The translations under genes were made by a program, and so were the position numbers. From Trametopsis cervina (taxonomy: Eukaryota > Basidiomycota > Agaricomycetes > Polyporales > Irpicaceae), in assembly GCA_022385755.1 (NCBI GenBank), contig MU278351.1, positions 1,056,638-1,120,637 on the forward strand: a DNA stretch of 64,000 nucleotides. Direction: 5' to 3'. Position 1 is the stretch's first letter. Every line of letters begins with the position of its first letter. Under the pieces are notes generated by a model, which was not told the DNA's origin, did no database searches, and worked only from the letters and a program-made list of their open reading frames with translations. Of the stretch, positions 44,826 to 59,527 are shown one piece after another.

Positions 44826-46207
44826 GGGTGCAGCTATATAGCGACTGCATAGTTTGACAGACAAGATTTTCAGCCACCCCGCCCTTCAGTCACGTGTGTG
44901 ACACTGTTACCCCGACGCTGCGTGACGGTAGCGCCGTTCTGCCACCCGTTCCCAGTAAGCGTAAGCGACCGCTACATTTCTACCTTCATTCACGTTGTGC
45001 TACATTTCAGTCGTACTGATTATCGAAATTCACCATACACGACTGGCGGGTGCGTGAACACTGTGCCCATGGTATTCTCTAGTGTCCAGTATAAACAGGG
45101 TCGGACGCAGACGGGAAAGAGGTTCATGGGATCACATATGCTTTCCGGCCGTGCTCTTCGAGGAAGATCTCTCCTAATAGCATCGCAGCGTTCTTGAACC
45201 TAACGCGGTAAGTTCTTTGCAAGTATGCACCAGCTGTTGACCTACACGCCGATCAGCGTTTTAATCCCCTCATCGCTACACAAGATACTGCACCTATAGC
45301 TACTAGGTATCTACCACCACAGGCAGTGCCTTGGGTAGTGGGATCGTGGTTGACGCATGGATTCAATCTTGTTCACTGGCCCACGCCGTTATTTCAGGCG
45401 GAGACAAAGCTGTTATTATCGGCTCACCAAATCCCCAAATGGGAGCTGAACCAAACTGTGGCTGTGGCACCACCCTGGCTTGTGAAGACCGATATTAGTG
45501 AATAAGAAGGCCCGGCGCATATCTGGCATTCACGAAGTGCATCCCCACCGCCAACACGCCACAGAACCTGAATAGTCGTCGCTTGCGAGAAGTGAACGCG
45601 GACTGTGACCTGTCTGAATACGGGAAGGTTCATGTATGAGTATCGTCTGTTGTTTCAACCTTTGGCCTATATATTGAGTAGCTTACGCCGCAGCAATATG
45701 CTACCCTGTAGCTATCATTATGTCGGTATTACCTGTGCAATTCATGCTCTTAACTATGAACCAGCCACCTAATCCCTTAACGCTTTGTACGAAGCTTAAT
45801 GAGTGCACCACGCCATCATTCAACGTACGGTTTAATTTTGTGTCGTTCTCTGGCTAGCAGTTGGATAGCTCCTTGCTCCTTGCAGCAATGAACGCGTCGC
45901 GATCTGCGCGTGATGCCATTAAAGTCAGCTGACCGCGATGCCACACCTCGTCACTGGCGGGACTTTTGACGCTGATGTCACTCTTCCGGCCCCGATATAT
46001 AGTCTCTTAGACTCATTCGTTCATTCCCGCCCAGTAATCATCACTTCACCCCCGAGCAGTCCACATCTCAGACCGGTAATATCTATTCCACAAAACCGTC
46101 ATTATAGACCTGTTTAAACTATCTTTCGAACGGGAAAACACCGGGATTCACACACTATTGCAACTATCGAAATGCACATCGCTTGAAGCAGGCCATACTA
46201 TACCACA
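44826..46207. other. Gene-poor 1.4 kb divergent intergenic region
   Basis: It lies between the H15 and Rad4 genes. Short frames only. cacgtgtgtg and cacgtt words occur near 44890 and 44990. A pyrimidine-rich patch precedes the Rad4 start. No RNA gene seen. Confidence 0.5.
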
Positions 46208-49200
46208 ATGTCCAGCGTAATAGACGGAAGCTTTGACACGGACAGGGACAGCGAAGACGACTTTGATTGGGAGGAGGTGACGGTGCCAGTCGATCCGAAT
46301 GCCGAGGTGTCCACAGTCGGACTTGACCCGCAAGGCTTGCAAGAGGGGCCTTCAGTTGCACCGAGAGGGAATATAGAGATCACTCTTCAAGCACGGCCCA
46401 AGCCAGATGATGCAGCAAAGTACGTCTGCGCTCCTCGTCTGGTACATGTATCTCACGATGGTGCGTAGGAAGAAGGCAGCAGCGCTGGCGGCCGAGCGTA
46501 TTGCCCGACTGAACTGTCACAAGATGCATACTATTGTGCTCATGGGCAATGCTAGCACACGTAACAAATGGCTGAACGACGACCTACTTCAGGTGCGTCA
46601 GTGCAGAAGACCATCCGGCGTGTGCGCGAAAGACTGACCGGTGAACAGGCTCGCTTGATGTCACTGGCGCCACTGAGTCTCCAGAACGCATTCGCCATGA
46701 TCCATAAATCTCGCATCCCGGACGCATCTCGACGTGGACATCTGTTTGAAACTGCAATGACGCGCCTGACCGAGTGGTGGTGGAAGTCGTTTACCGTTCT
46801 GCCGACTGGCCATATACGGAGTCGTACTTATGAGGACGTGCAGAAGAAGGCTGCCGAGAGAGCTGCTAGAGCCTCCGCGGATAGGAAAGGGAAAGGCCGC
46901 GCTAGGGACTATGTTGAGGATGACGAGGATGGGGATGAAGGAGAGGTTGTTCGCAGCGAGAAGAGTCTGATGAAGCACGCCCTGATGCGTAGAGGCTCAA
47001 GAGATGTTAGTGCACAACTATTCACCGCTCTCTGTCGTGCTCTGGGCATACCAGCTCGGCTCGTCGTGAGTCTGCAGAGCATGCCATGGAAAGCCAACGT
47101 CGGCAAGCCGAAGCCATCTGCGAAGAAGAAACCGAACAACAAGGGAAAGCAGAAAGCGGACGAAGAGCAAGAATCCGATATGGAGGAGGTCGATATCCCT
47201 TCTGCCGGCGGGTCTAAGAGCGGGTTCCCTGGGAATGGCCAAACGATGAGTGGGAGTAGCACGCCGGTCTCCGATGCGAAAGGCAAGGGAAAGCAGAAGG
47301 CCGTGCCCGTGATCAGGCTTCGAGGTAGTAGGGGACGCAAATTGGGCTCTACTTCAGCTGCTGTCAAGCCAAAACGTACGCACCTTTATTGACCCTACCA
47401 CGTCGATCCGCTCATCCACCGCATCGTCCAGGCGAACGCACCCCAGACCCGACAAAGTCAGCACCCGTATTTTGGACGGAGGTTTTCTCTCGCGCAGACG
47501 CAGTATGGCTCCCTGTGGATCCCGTGCGGTTCATCATCAACAAACCTAAAGTCTTCGATCCCAGTATCCCGTTTAATGCGCCGACGGGGACAAGAGTGGA
47601 GAATCGGATGGTCTACGTGGTAGCGTTCGAAGAAGACGGCTTCGCTCGAGATGTGACGCCCCGGTACGCGAAAGAGTACGGCGCGAAGACGGCCAAAATG
47701 CAGCAGGGCGGTAAAGGCAAACAAGATTGGTGGGAACGCGTGATGGCCATCGTCCGACGTCCTTATCGGCTGGTACGTATCGTATGGAATATTTCAGATA
47801 GACTATTGTGGCTGACCATCTGTATGCTAGAATCGTGATGACCTCGAGGATGACGAGCTCCATACGAAGCAGTTGACGGAGGAGATGCCGAAGACGATGG
47901 CCGGGTTCAAGAACCACCCCCTGTAAGTACCACCCCCGACGCGCATCGGCCGAAGACTTAGCGGTGTGTCCCCCAGATATGTCCTCGAGCGACACCTAAA
48001 AAGGGACGAGGTTGTCCATCCGCGCGTCGAGCTGGGAAAGTTCCGCGGCGAGCCCGTGTACCCGCGCTCGTCGGTTGTGACCCTGAAGACCGCAGAAAAC
48101 TGGATGCGGCAGGGCCGCAAGGTCCGTGCGGGGTGCCAGCCCATGAAGTGGGTGAAGCAACATGCGGTCACTGTCAACAGGAAACGCGCTATCGAGATGG
48201 CCATGGCAGATCGTGGCGATGGGCTTGCGGTCGCGGGCGATGACCAAGGGCAGGGCTTCTCGAGCGAGAAGGATGTGATGCAGGGGATGTACGCGGTGAA
48301 CCAGACAGAGCTGTACAAACCCGACCCTGTCGTCGATGTGAGGCCTTGCGTCTTTCTCGCCGTCGCGCATGTGTATTGATGCTGAATCCGCGACATACAG
48401 GGCAAAGTGCCGAAGAATGACTTTGGAAACATCGATCTATACGTGCCGTCGATGCTGCCAGAGGGCGCGGCGTATGTCCCCTGTACGTGCTGCTCGCTTC
48501 TCCTGTGCAGACATGGCTTCTGAATCTAACGGCTTGCAGACAAGGGTGCGACAAAGATCGCACGACAGCTGGGCATGGACCATGCAGAGGCCGTGGTAAG
48601 CATGCTCGTTACGTACACATGAGGCTGTCGTCTGAGCCTTCTAATTCACATCCATCCATCAGACGGGGTTCGAGTTCAGGAAAGGGCGCGCGTTTCCTGT
48701 TATCACTGGTGTCGTGGTCGCTGCCGAGAATGAAGAGACACTGCTCGAGGTGCGTTCGTGTCGGGGCGTCGCCAGCCCTGTCCAGTTGTCAGAGGGACAG
48801 AACACGACATGCTCACGGGCCTGCATCTTGCATTTTGACACGGACCGATAGGCTTTCTGGGCGGCGGAACAGGAAGCGGAAGAGAAACGCCGCACGAAGC
48901 GGCAGGAACAGGTGATCAAGCGGTGGCAACGACTAGTGCAAGGTCTGCGCATACGACAGCGTCTGCAGGCGCAATATTCGGGGCCAGATAGACAGCAACA
49001 GCACGAGCAAGACATCACGATAGAAGTCGAACAGGTTTGTCTCGTTGGCAGCGCCTGCGTTTTGGCGAGATAATTATTCATTGAATCTTGTTCCTAGGAG
49101 GTACATCAGGCTGGCGGATTCCTTAACACAGCAGACGATGTCGTCCAGCCGTATACTCTCCCCCGCAACCTGCACGACGTCCCCAGATCGCCGGGTGCCC

Positions 49201-49817
49201 CTGCCGCAACGAACGGTACGAACGTGCGAGACGACCCTTCGAAACAGCCACAATTGCACGCAGATAACGGCCTACAGATCGAGACCTTTGACATCGAAGA
49301 CATCGAAGACGTTCCGCAGGTCGGAGAGAGCACGCACCGCGACACAGCCCGCGCGGGCGGTGCACCGAGGACAATGCGGGAACTTGCCGAGGCGACGGCG
49401 ACGGCTGCGCGATCTGACGGAGGGACAGACGAAGACCTCAACATCGCGATCCGTGCGTCCGCTCCCAAGGTTGAGGCTCCGATGCCTGGTACGAAGAACG
49501 GACGCAGCACGCGCGGGCGGGATAACTTGAAGGCTGCGAACGGTTCACGGGCTGCGCCTCGGAAGGGTCGCAAGCGTGCTCGCGAGGAGGTCGTATCTGA
49601 CTCTGAAGCAGACGGCAATGACGATCATGAGGATGAGGACGAGGAGGACGAGGAGGAGAGCGACTTCGAGGGCAAGCCCAAAGGCAGGAGAAAGACATCC
49701 GGAAAAGGCAACTCACCCGCGAAGCGCGCGCGCAGATCCAAGGCTCCACCTCAAATGCAGCAGCAGCAGCCCGTCCCGAAGTCGGATCGCGTCCTGCGCA
49801 CGCGCAAGGCTGCCTGA
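46208..49817 (+). CDS. RAD4: Rad4/XPC nucleotide-excision repair damage recogniser
   Basis: Rad4/XPC finds bulky DNA lesions and recruits TFIIH in the nucleus. About ten exons fit. The acidic start MSSVIDGSFDTDRDSEDDFD precedes the transglutaminase-like fold (LFTALCRALGIPARLVVSLQ; PVFWTEVFSRADAVWLPVDP; RMVYVVAFEEDGFARDVTPRY). The beta-hairpin domains follow: YVLERHLKRDEVVHP with WMRQGRKVRAG (BHD1), NQTELYKPDPVVDGKVPKND with IDLYVPSMLPEGAAYVP (BHD2), and KIARQLGMDHAEAVTGFEFR with RAFPVITGVVVA (BHD3). The C-terminal ~250 residues are disordered, basic and acidic (KRAREEVVSDSEAD) and end RTRKAA. A large Lys/Gly-rich insert splits the transglutaminase region, as in other fungi. Stop codon 49815-49817. 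Confidence 0.94.
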
Positions 49818-50117
49818 CAAGCCTACGACGTATGATTTCTGCGTGACCCGATGAAGGATGGTTTGGATTGAGACGGAGTAGAGTTGGCGCAGAGTTGGGA
49901 TTGACGTGCATCGGACCCGGCGCGGTAGCGGTCGTGCAGTACGTCAGTACGTTATGTTATGGTTATGGATATGTATACAGCCGGCTACACACAGCCCCAG
50001 TAAGGTACAACTAGTAGCACAGCACAGACACAGCACACATACACACGAATAATTGATATTCATCCGATACACCCAGTTCTCCCGACACCGACAGCACGCA
50101 TTTCGCATTTCCGAGTT
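49818..50117. other. Convergent 3' flanks of Rad4 and TRM61
   Basis: Exactly 300 bp with CA-rich simple sequence (acacacacata near 50035-50045). Nothing else seen. Confidence 0.5.
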
Positions 50118-52314
<2,197 letters not shown>

Positions 52315-53713
52315 GTTAATTTTTTGCGCGGATTCTGCGCGACTTTACTTTTGGCCTTGCTGTGGCGAGTACTGAAAAGCACTATGCAATACACCGGCCT
52401 ACTAATGCACAGACGCCGAAAAAGTGATCCGCCTGTCTGGAGTCTGCGTCGTCCAAATGAGGCAAGCGCGGATCACGTCTCTGTAATACACGGCCCTGCA
52501 GAAGATTATGACAATTCCGCGCATAAAATTTATATTTATTACGTGGTGCGTGGCAATACAGCACAGCGAACAAAACAGCCGACGCAAGAAGAGAATTCTC
52601 GACGTCGACGTCGACGCTCGAATGGCGAGCGCATCGGTGCCTCTGCCTACGGGCGGTGGACTTTATATTGCACCCAGCGCGGTGCTGCGTAGATGGCGAC
52701 GGCCGATTTTAAGGTGAGATCTGGGGCAGCAGGATCTCGCGGGGAAGATTCGCAGCGTGAAATGGATCTCGAGCGTAACAGTGATCATACCCAATTTTAC
52801 ACCCAGCCACTAGCCGGTCGTCCGTCTACAGCCCCCGGTCTCTTCCTCCTTGCGACGTCTGACTGCGGCCGTCTGTGCGAAGCTATTCTGCGCTACCTAC
52901 AGTGCTCAATGCGCCCGATGGACGACAGAGTGAGAGCTAGCGAAGACCTCTGTGTGCGTGCAATGAATTGCGAACTGGCCAGCGACACCACCGCGCTACC
53001 ACTCACGGGATGCGGGGAGCCATTCTCACCCACGGCGTCTCAATGGTTCGACAAACTGAGGCTGATGCGAGCAGATCAGAAAAACCGGGAATGGGTTCGA
53101 GCATGCTTGTTCGTCTCGTGTGCGCGTGCAGGCAGCCCGCTCGACACCAGAAGTTCGTCGACCCTTCACCTCCTGCATGTCACCGCCCTTCCACACAGAT
53201 CTCACACACGCGTGAGCGAACTTTGCCTCCTGTCTCGCTCGCACTGCCAGCTATCCTCTGCCAGCAACACTGTCGCCCCAGACGCCCCTAGCACCCTCGC
53301 CAACCCTGCAGGAACTCACTGCACGTCGTGCCCTCACTAGCTATTCGTGAAACTCTCTGTCCGTTCACTCAGCAAACGTCAGCTGGCCGCGTCCGGTTGG
53401 TAACTTCGCGTGTTCTGCGTGTGCGCCCGTGCCATCCGCGGTGCGTCCGTTGTCTTTCCCGTGCAAGAGCCAGACGCCGAGCATCGTTCCGTGCTTGCGC
53501 TCTCGGCTAACTAACCTCTCTGATTCCAAGTGGCCTCATTTGGGCACAGTTGCGTCTGCCTTAAACGACACCACCAACCGCGAGCGCACCGCCGCCATCC
53601 TCTCACACACACCTCCCTCTGCGTTCTCACCCGCCCGCCCAGCCCGCCGTGAACACACCCCACCCACGCCTGCCCATCACACACCTTACGAGAGCGTGTT
53701 GTATATACGAGCC
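52315..53713. other. Gene-poor 1.4 kb divergent intergenic region
   Basis: It lies between TRM61 and the PAS gene. The 215-codon frame at 52693 starts with MATADFKV but has no domain and poor amino-acid character. The final 300 bp are C/A-rich, as in a strong 5' leader. No RNA gene seen. Confidence 0.45.
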
Positions 53714-55571
53714 ATGGACGCGTCCCCCAGCGTCTCTTTCAGTAAGTTGCCGACTAGTGGCGGATGTCCTCCGCGTCCACCAGCCCCGTGTTCACACCGC
53801 TCGTCCCAGTTGGCATCGTCGACTTTACGGAAGACGTGAGCACCCCCGCATTTCCCGCCCTCACATATACCCCACAACTGACACGCTTATTGTCTGTGCC
53901 CTGCAGGCGCGATGGGTGTACTGCTCAGAGTCCGTGCACGACCTCCTGGGTACGCCCTCGGCAAACATCGCCGTTCCGCCCGTTCGCTACTAAGCACGCC
54001 CGCGCCTGATTCGCTTGCGTTTTTATTTTGTTTTTCTATCTCATACAGGCTTCGAGCCACACGAGCTCATCGGCACCCCGTCCCTCGACCTCGTGCACCC
54101 AGACGAGTTCCCGCAGGTGCGCGCGCTCCACTACTCGACCATCACACAGGACAAGGCCGCCGTGCTCGCGTACCTGCGTATGCGCCACAAGGACCCATGC
54201 CGCGGCTACATCCTCTGCGCCATCGTGAGTAACCTCCCCTCCCCTCCCCTCGCGAGCTCTGTGCACACGACCTGACAATGACACTCCGATCGCGCGCGGG
54301 CAGTCACGCACAGTATGCCAAAACGTGCTCGTCGGGAGCGTCTCGTTCGCGTCCCCCGGCCCCAAGGCGCTGCACAACGCCTCGACCGCACAGGAGATCA
54401 CCGTCATCACCCCCACGGCCAAAGACTTTGAGTTCCGCGTGAGTCCTTGCACGTGCCTCTTCTTCCTCGCTTCTCCATCTCATCTCCCCTTGCATTTGCC
54501 CTCTGTCCTCGCATTGCATCGACATCGACACTAACTGACCACATGTATCGACACCGCTGACTGCATGTATCGCCGCTAACCCGACCTGCTCTGCCCCCTC
54601 GTTCGCCCTCGCCCGTTCGCTAGCGCTGGAACGACCCGAACCCGATGCCGCCATGCCCCGTCCCACCGGAGCTCATGCCCTCCACAGGCCCCGGCTCACC
54701 GATGCGCTTCGCGCCCCTCCCCGCGCAATCCGTGCGCACCGCGCTCATCCTGAACCGCTTCTCGCTCAACTGCGCCGTCCAGTACTGCGCGAACGACAGC
54801 ATCCTGCAGACGACGCGCGTCCTCGGCCGCTCGTTCTTCGACTTCGTCATCAAGCGCGACGAGGACCTCGTGCGCTCGTGGATTAATGTCGTGAAAGGGT
54901 GGGGAGTCAATGAGCGCGGGCAGCCGAGCGATGGGGGGTTCGGGTATGGGAAGTTTACGTTGCTTGTTGATGGGAGGGATACAAAGTGCGTTTCGCGCTA
55001 ACCTACTCTCTCCGTTTGTGTTCTATGTACTGACTTCACTAAAACGCACAGCGACTCATCCGCAGACATCCCGCCCCCGCGCCACCGCCAAACCACACAA
55101 CGACACGCCCGCCGGCCCTCTCCCGACCCAGACTCCCGCACCTCCACCAGCACATCCACGTCCACGTCCACCTCCAGTACCTCCAACTCCAGCACAACAG
55201 GAAGCGGCGGACGCGACTTCATGCGCGAACTCACGCGCGAGCGGCCCGACCGCCGAACCACACACCCCCACCCACACCCGCACGCATACGCAGCATACAC
55301 CCCGCCCGCCCAAGAACTCCTCGTCGACGCCATATTCTCCGCCCATTCCGACGGGCTCGTCGTCATCATCCGCCGGTCTGAGCCGAGCAAGTACGCGCCT
55401 CCGCCTGCCTCTGTTGCTGTTGCGCCTTCGTCTGTGTCTGTGTCGTCGAGGTATGGGAGCGCGACGAGCACGAGCACGAGTAGTGGGAATGGGTCGACGT
55501 ACAGTGCTAGTAGTAGCCCGGCGCCGGGCTCGCCGTTTGCGTATACGCCGGATATGGGGCGACGGTACTAG
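53714..55571 (+). CDS. PAS-domain protein
   Basis: PAS domains sense light, redox or small ligands; this one has no kinase or other output domain visible. Start ATG 53714. The first ~20 residues join to FIGIVDFTEDARWVYCSESV and then FEPHELIGTPSLDLVHPDEF, a clean PAS fold. A second PAS-like block follows: NCAVQYCANDSILQTTRVLG, RSFFDFVIKRDEDLVRSWI, and GWGVNERGQPSDGGFGYGKF. The C-terminal ~180 residues are Ser/Thr/His/Pro-rich with poly-TS. About seven exons; the GTACGC donor at 53951 is used to keep the DLLGFEPHE join. The LOV signature GRNCRFLQ is not present, so it is not a blue-light LOV photoreceptor of the White Collar kind. Confidence 0.87.
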
Positions 55572-57202
55572 GTTCGACGGCGCGGCTCACTTGCCCGGGC
55601 GGGACGGATGTGCGCCTTCGATTTCGGGTTCGTGGTCGTGGTCGTGGGCGCAGCGACTCGATGCACAGACGTGCGCCGCGGATCGTAGGGTCTTTCGCTT
55701 TCGCCTTCGGTGTCCGGTCGTGCGGCGGACGTCCGATCCTCCGCCCACCCAGCGTACATGAATCATCGGGGAACCATGTTTGTCATCTGTTCATTTTCAT
55801 TTTCCATTCGCGCATACCCCGGCATACGTTTCATGTACCGTGTCGTGTAGTATATCCTGTTCTGTCCGCTGTCGAGATGTGTGTGTTTGTTATCATTTTG
55901 TGTGCTCTTCTTGGCTGAGAATCTAGACTAGTGTTGCATAGGACTAGAACACGAATTAGCCTGTATTCTGCTTTGGTGCTTCTGGGGCGTTGACACCGTG
56001 GACTGTTGTTCGTGCATCTTTCAACGGTGGGCGCGATCCCCGTCGACCGCGAACGAAGTCGCATACGATCGGTACGTCGTCGGACTTTGTTTAACTTTAC
56101 CTGTCGAGAGATAGAACCGCAAGCTCCGAAACACATCGGTACACCCTTACTTATCAACCGCACATCGTTCCACAACACAACTTATCGACACAAACCTCGA
56201 TCCTCGGTACAGCCCAACGCACCCAATCATCGATCCACCGCCCACCGCCCACACAAACAAAGGGAACACAAAGGAAACGGAGCATCAAATCGTTATGTTT
56301 ATTCCAGAGGTTACATATATGCATATCACCAGCGAACGCGAAAGCAAAAGCAGACTAGCACACATCTAGGGGATAGTGAGAGACCGAACAGACAAGGGGA
56401 CGGAACGAAGGGGACGTCGAGGGGGTGGGAGGGAATGGGACCGACGGCTGGAGGGGGGCGAGACCGGCCGTGGGTCCGACTCACATAGCCCAGCTATGTT
56501 ATGTTTCTATACACGCGCACTCCTCCTACTCGCACGACCTTCTGCGAGACCGACCCGGTGCCTAAGGAACTGTTACAAAAGCGGACGGCGGAACCCACGT
56601 CAGATCTTCTATAGGGATGATATGTGACAATGTCCGACGGTGGGGCGGGCCGTAGACCTCAGAGGACAGGACAGGTGTAGGTGGGTGGGCATGTGACGGA
56701 CATCCATCCATGAGACGACGGAACAAAGTGAGGGCGGGGGACAGAAGCGCGGGTTGAGAATGTGAAAGGCGAAGTTGACGTTTGAAAAGCCAGTGTCCCG
56801 AGAGAGAAGGCGAAGAAATGGCCAGGGCATGAAGGTGTGGTGTTCGTAGGGAAGTTCCGTCATTTGCGTTTTGGGAGTATTGCGTCGAATCGAGTCAAAA
56901 TGGATGGGTGTGTGGATGCGTCGAAGAGAGAGCTCGTAAGAACCAGGAAAGGAAAGACAGAAAGACAGAAAAGAAGAAGTATGCGGGATATGAGGGCGTT
57001 TGTAGATGGAGATGGATACATGGGGTTTCTTCGTTCGTTCGTGCTGCGAGCGAGCTCTTCGTATATGTGTGGATATAAGGACAATTTGAGTGCGGCGCGG
57101 ACGGCGGGCAAGGTACAGGTCCCGGCGACGGGGGTAGATGAGAGCCGGCTGCAGGACTGGGGACAGATACAAAAACACTGGGAGGCGGCATGTTCAATGG
57201 GG
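55572..57202. other. Gene-poor 1.6 kb convergent intergenic region
   Basis: Convergent 3' flanks of the PAS and AMPK beta genes. Short frames only, with A/G-rich runs near 56935-56985. Nothing recognised. Confidence 0.5.
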
Positions 57203-59527
57203 TCATGTCGGCTTGTAATAGATCGTGGTGATGTACTGCAGCACAAACACGTCAGTCCCGCCATAGAACACATGCACAAACCCGCAGAACTCACCTTCTT
57301 CTTGTACCGCGTAGTGTTCGCAACGGCCAACACGCCACTCTTGATCGCACTCGTGCTCAAATGATGCAGCACAACATGGCTCGGCACAGGCAGCACACTC
57401 GCGTCGTCCGCCAGCGCGAGGACGTCCACGAGCTTGTTCGTCGCCGACGCATGAATGGACGGCTTCTTCGCGTGCAGGTGCGCGCCGCCGCCCTCCTCGC
57501 GCTCCGCCGGCGTCGAAGGCGAAGAGGAGCCGTAGACGGCCGTGACGTCCGTGCCGGAAGCGGTGACGACGGGCAAGGCGAGATGTGCGTTCGACCCGCT
57601 CCCGTCGTCGCCTCCGTCGTGCGTGCTGGACGTCATACCGAGATGTGAGGGCGTGTGGCCGCGCGACCGCCCCTCGCGCTCGCGCCGCTCTCTGCGTGAC
57701 TTCTCCTTCTCCCGCTCCTTGTCCTTCTTCGTCCGCGCAGTCTCCCCGGGGCTTCCTGGGGCTCCTACGATTTGGGGACGGACGTTCAGGATTAGCTTGT
57801 CGAGATGGCGAGGAAGTACGGGCGCAGGAGGGATGTTCGGCGCGGGGACGCTGCTCGAGGTAGACGGTGAGCCGCCGGCGCTGGCGAGGTAATGTTCCTC
57901 CTCTCCGGCGGCATTGATGAGCTCTTGCGGGATGATCGTCGTCCACGCTGCTTCGCCCTTGCCGTCGCCGCTCCCAGATCCATCGCGGCTGGAGCTGTCT
58001 GACCAGAAGGACGCGAAGTGGTTGGCGTGGTTCGGATGGGGTGTTTGCTGGGGCGATACCGACGAGGGCGATGTGGACGTCGGCGAATTCGCGTTCACGT
58101 AGTTCGAGAGCGAGCCGTCGAGATCATCTACAGCGGTGGGGTACTGGTCCGTTATGCGCCACTGGTCGTCGACGATGAACTTGAAGTGGTGTGTCCCTGG
58201 CAGAACGTGGATCTGTGTAACAAACGCCTTCGAGTCCGGGCTGTACGAAGACAAGAGCGAGGGATGTATTAGCATGCGACTCATAGAGGCAAGAACACGG
58301 TACATGGAGACTGAAGACCAGAAATAGACTGCGCGGAATGCGCTGCTCGACGGGCACCCGTGCACGCTCGGATGTACGGCTTGTAGCCCAGCCTCTCGGT
58401 CGTAATTCCATGCATATGCCATAACATGAGAAAAAACATACGAAAACAGGGTTTAATCGCCCATGTCGTACGTTCAATCAGGTCTCCGAGAGATACTCGG
58501 ATCCTATGGATATGAAGGTATGATCTGCAATGCGCTCTGTTTGATCCCCAACACGGTCAAAACGAGAGATGATGAATAGAACGCGTCATAACGAATCTGC
58601 GCTTGGCCACATAAAGCCAGTCCGGTATACGCGGCTCATGCATCGCGGTAGTGCAGGAAGCACGATGGTCGTAACGGCATGCCTCGGTAGACGATTGCCT
58701 GGGATCTCTTGAGAAGTAAACCCGGACAAAGAGGCTCCACGGGAAGTGGTAGAGAAAGATACCGTAAAAGACAAGCGCAACAAAGTAAATTTGAGCGGTG
58801 GCAAACAGAAAAGGACTCACTCGTATTCCATGGGCTGCCTTCCCTTCCAGTAATCATCACCCGCCCTTGCCAAGATAACCTGCTTTCCACCACCTTTCCA
58901 CTTGATCGTCACGGTAACATGTTCAGGCCGCGGCACATCCTCGGCCTTCATCAACGCCAACGGGATAGTGCTGTGCACGACCTCCTGCTGGAACTCTCCC
59001 CTGCCGCTCGAGATGTCAGTGCGCGGTGGCGATCCCTGATCGCTCATGTTCTGCTGATCGCTCTCGCGTTCTCTCGAGTTCGATCTGAAGGAGTGCATGG
59101 AGGGGTACACGCTCGTGCTGCTCAGATACGACCTGTAGCGCGATCCCCGCCTGGTGTTTGCCAGAGCGAGGCGCGCTGCGGAGGGCAGGTTGTTCTGCAC
59201 GCCGAACACCTGGGCCGGGGGCGGATGCGGCGAGATTGGGATGGGGATTGGCGACGACGCCCGGGGGCGGCGAAAGGCTGCATGAGGCGACGAGTTGGGC
59301 GAACCGGATGAGGCGGGGGTCAACGCTAGGGAAGCCAGGTCGGGCAGCTCTAGGGATTTCTTCTTTGTGCGCAGTGATTTGTGAACGCGATGACTGACGC
59401 TGCCGTTCGACGACGGTGCGGGGCTGCCACCTCGTGAGGAAACGCTGGAGGGAGATTGGGTGCGACGAGAGGGGGAGTGGGAGTGAGAGAGGTTGTTATT
59501 GGCAGCGTTGGACGTGGAGTTGCCCAT
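57203..59527 (-). CDS. AMPK/Snf1 beta subunit (glycogen-binding, Sip2/Gal83 type)
   Basis: The beta subunit bridges the alpha kinase and gamma subunits and binds glycogen. Three exons (58821-59527, 57295-58240, 57203-57235) give 561 aa. MGNSTSN at the N-terminus fits a myristoylation site. A long Ser/Pro-rich region follows. The CBM48 domain is split by the 580-nt intron 58241-58820 and includes VTIKWKGGGKQVILARAGDD and THHFKFIVDDQWRITDQYPT. An insert of ~200 Ser/Gly/Glu-rich residues precedes the C-terminal ASC domain: LPRHLDKLILNV, VLPVPSHVVLHHLSTSAIK, and TTRYKKK joined to YITTIYYKPT. This last 11-residue exon is joined by an ordinary GT-AG intron. Confidence 0.94.

Noticed and set aside
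44833..44840. tatata-like word upstream of the H15 gene
   Set aside because: It lies only 8-15 nt before the start codon, too close to act as a TATA box for that ATG.
46909..47367. 152-codon open frame on the reverse strand
   Set aside because: Antisense to the Lys/Glu-rich insert of Rad4; the Phe/Leu-rich reading is a shadow.
52693..53340. 215-codon open frame starting MATADFKV
   Set aside because: No recognisable domain, poor amino-acid character, and sits in the divergent promoter region of TRM61 and the PAS gene.
57203..57946. 247-codon Arg/His-rich frame on the reverse strand
   Set aside because: It is another frame of the AMPK beta second exon, whose own frame has clear ASC-domain motifs.
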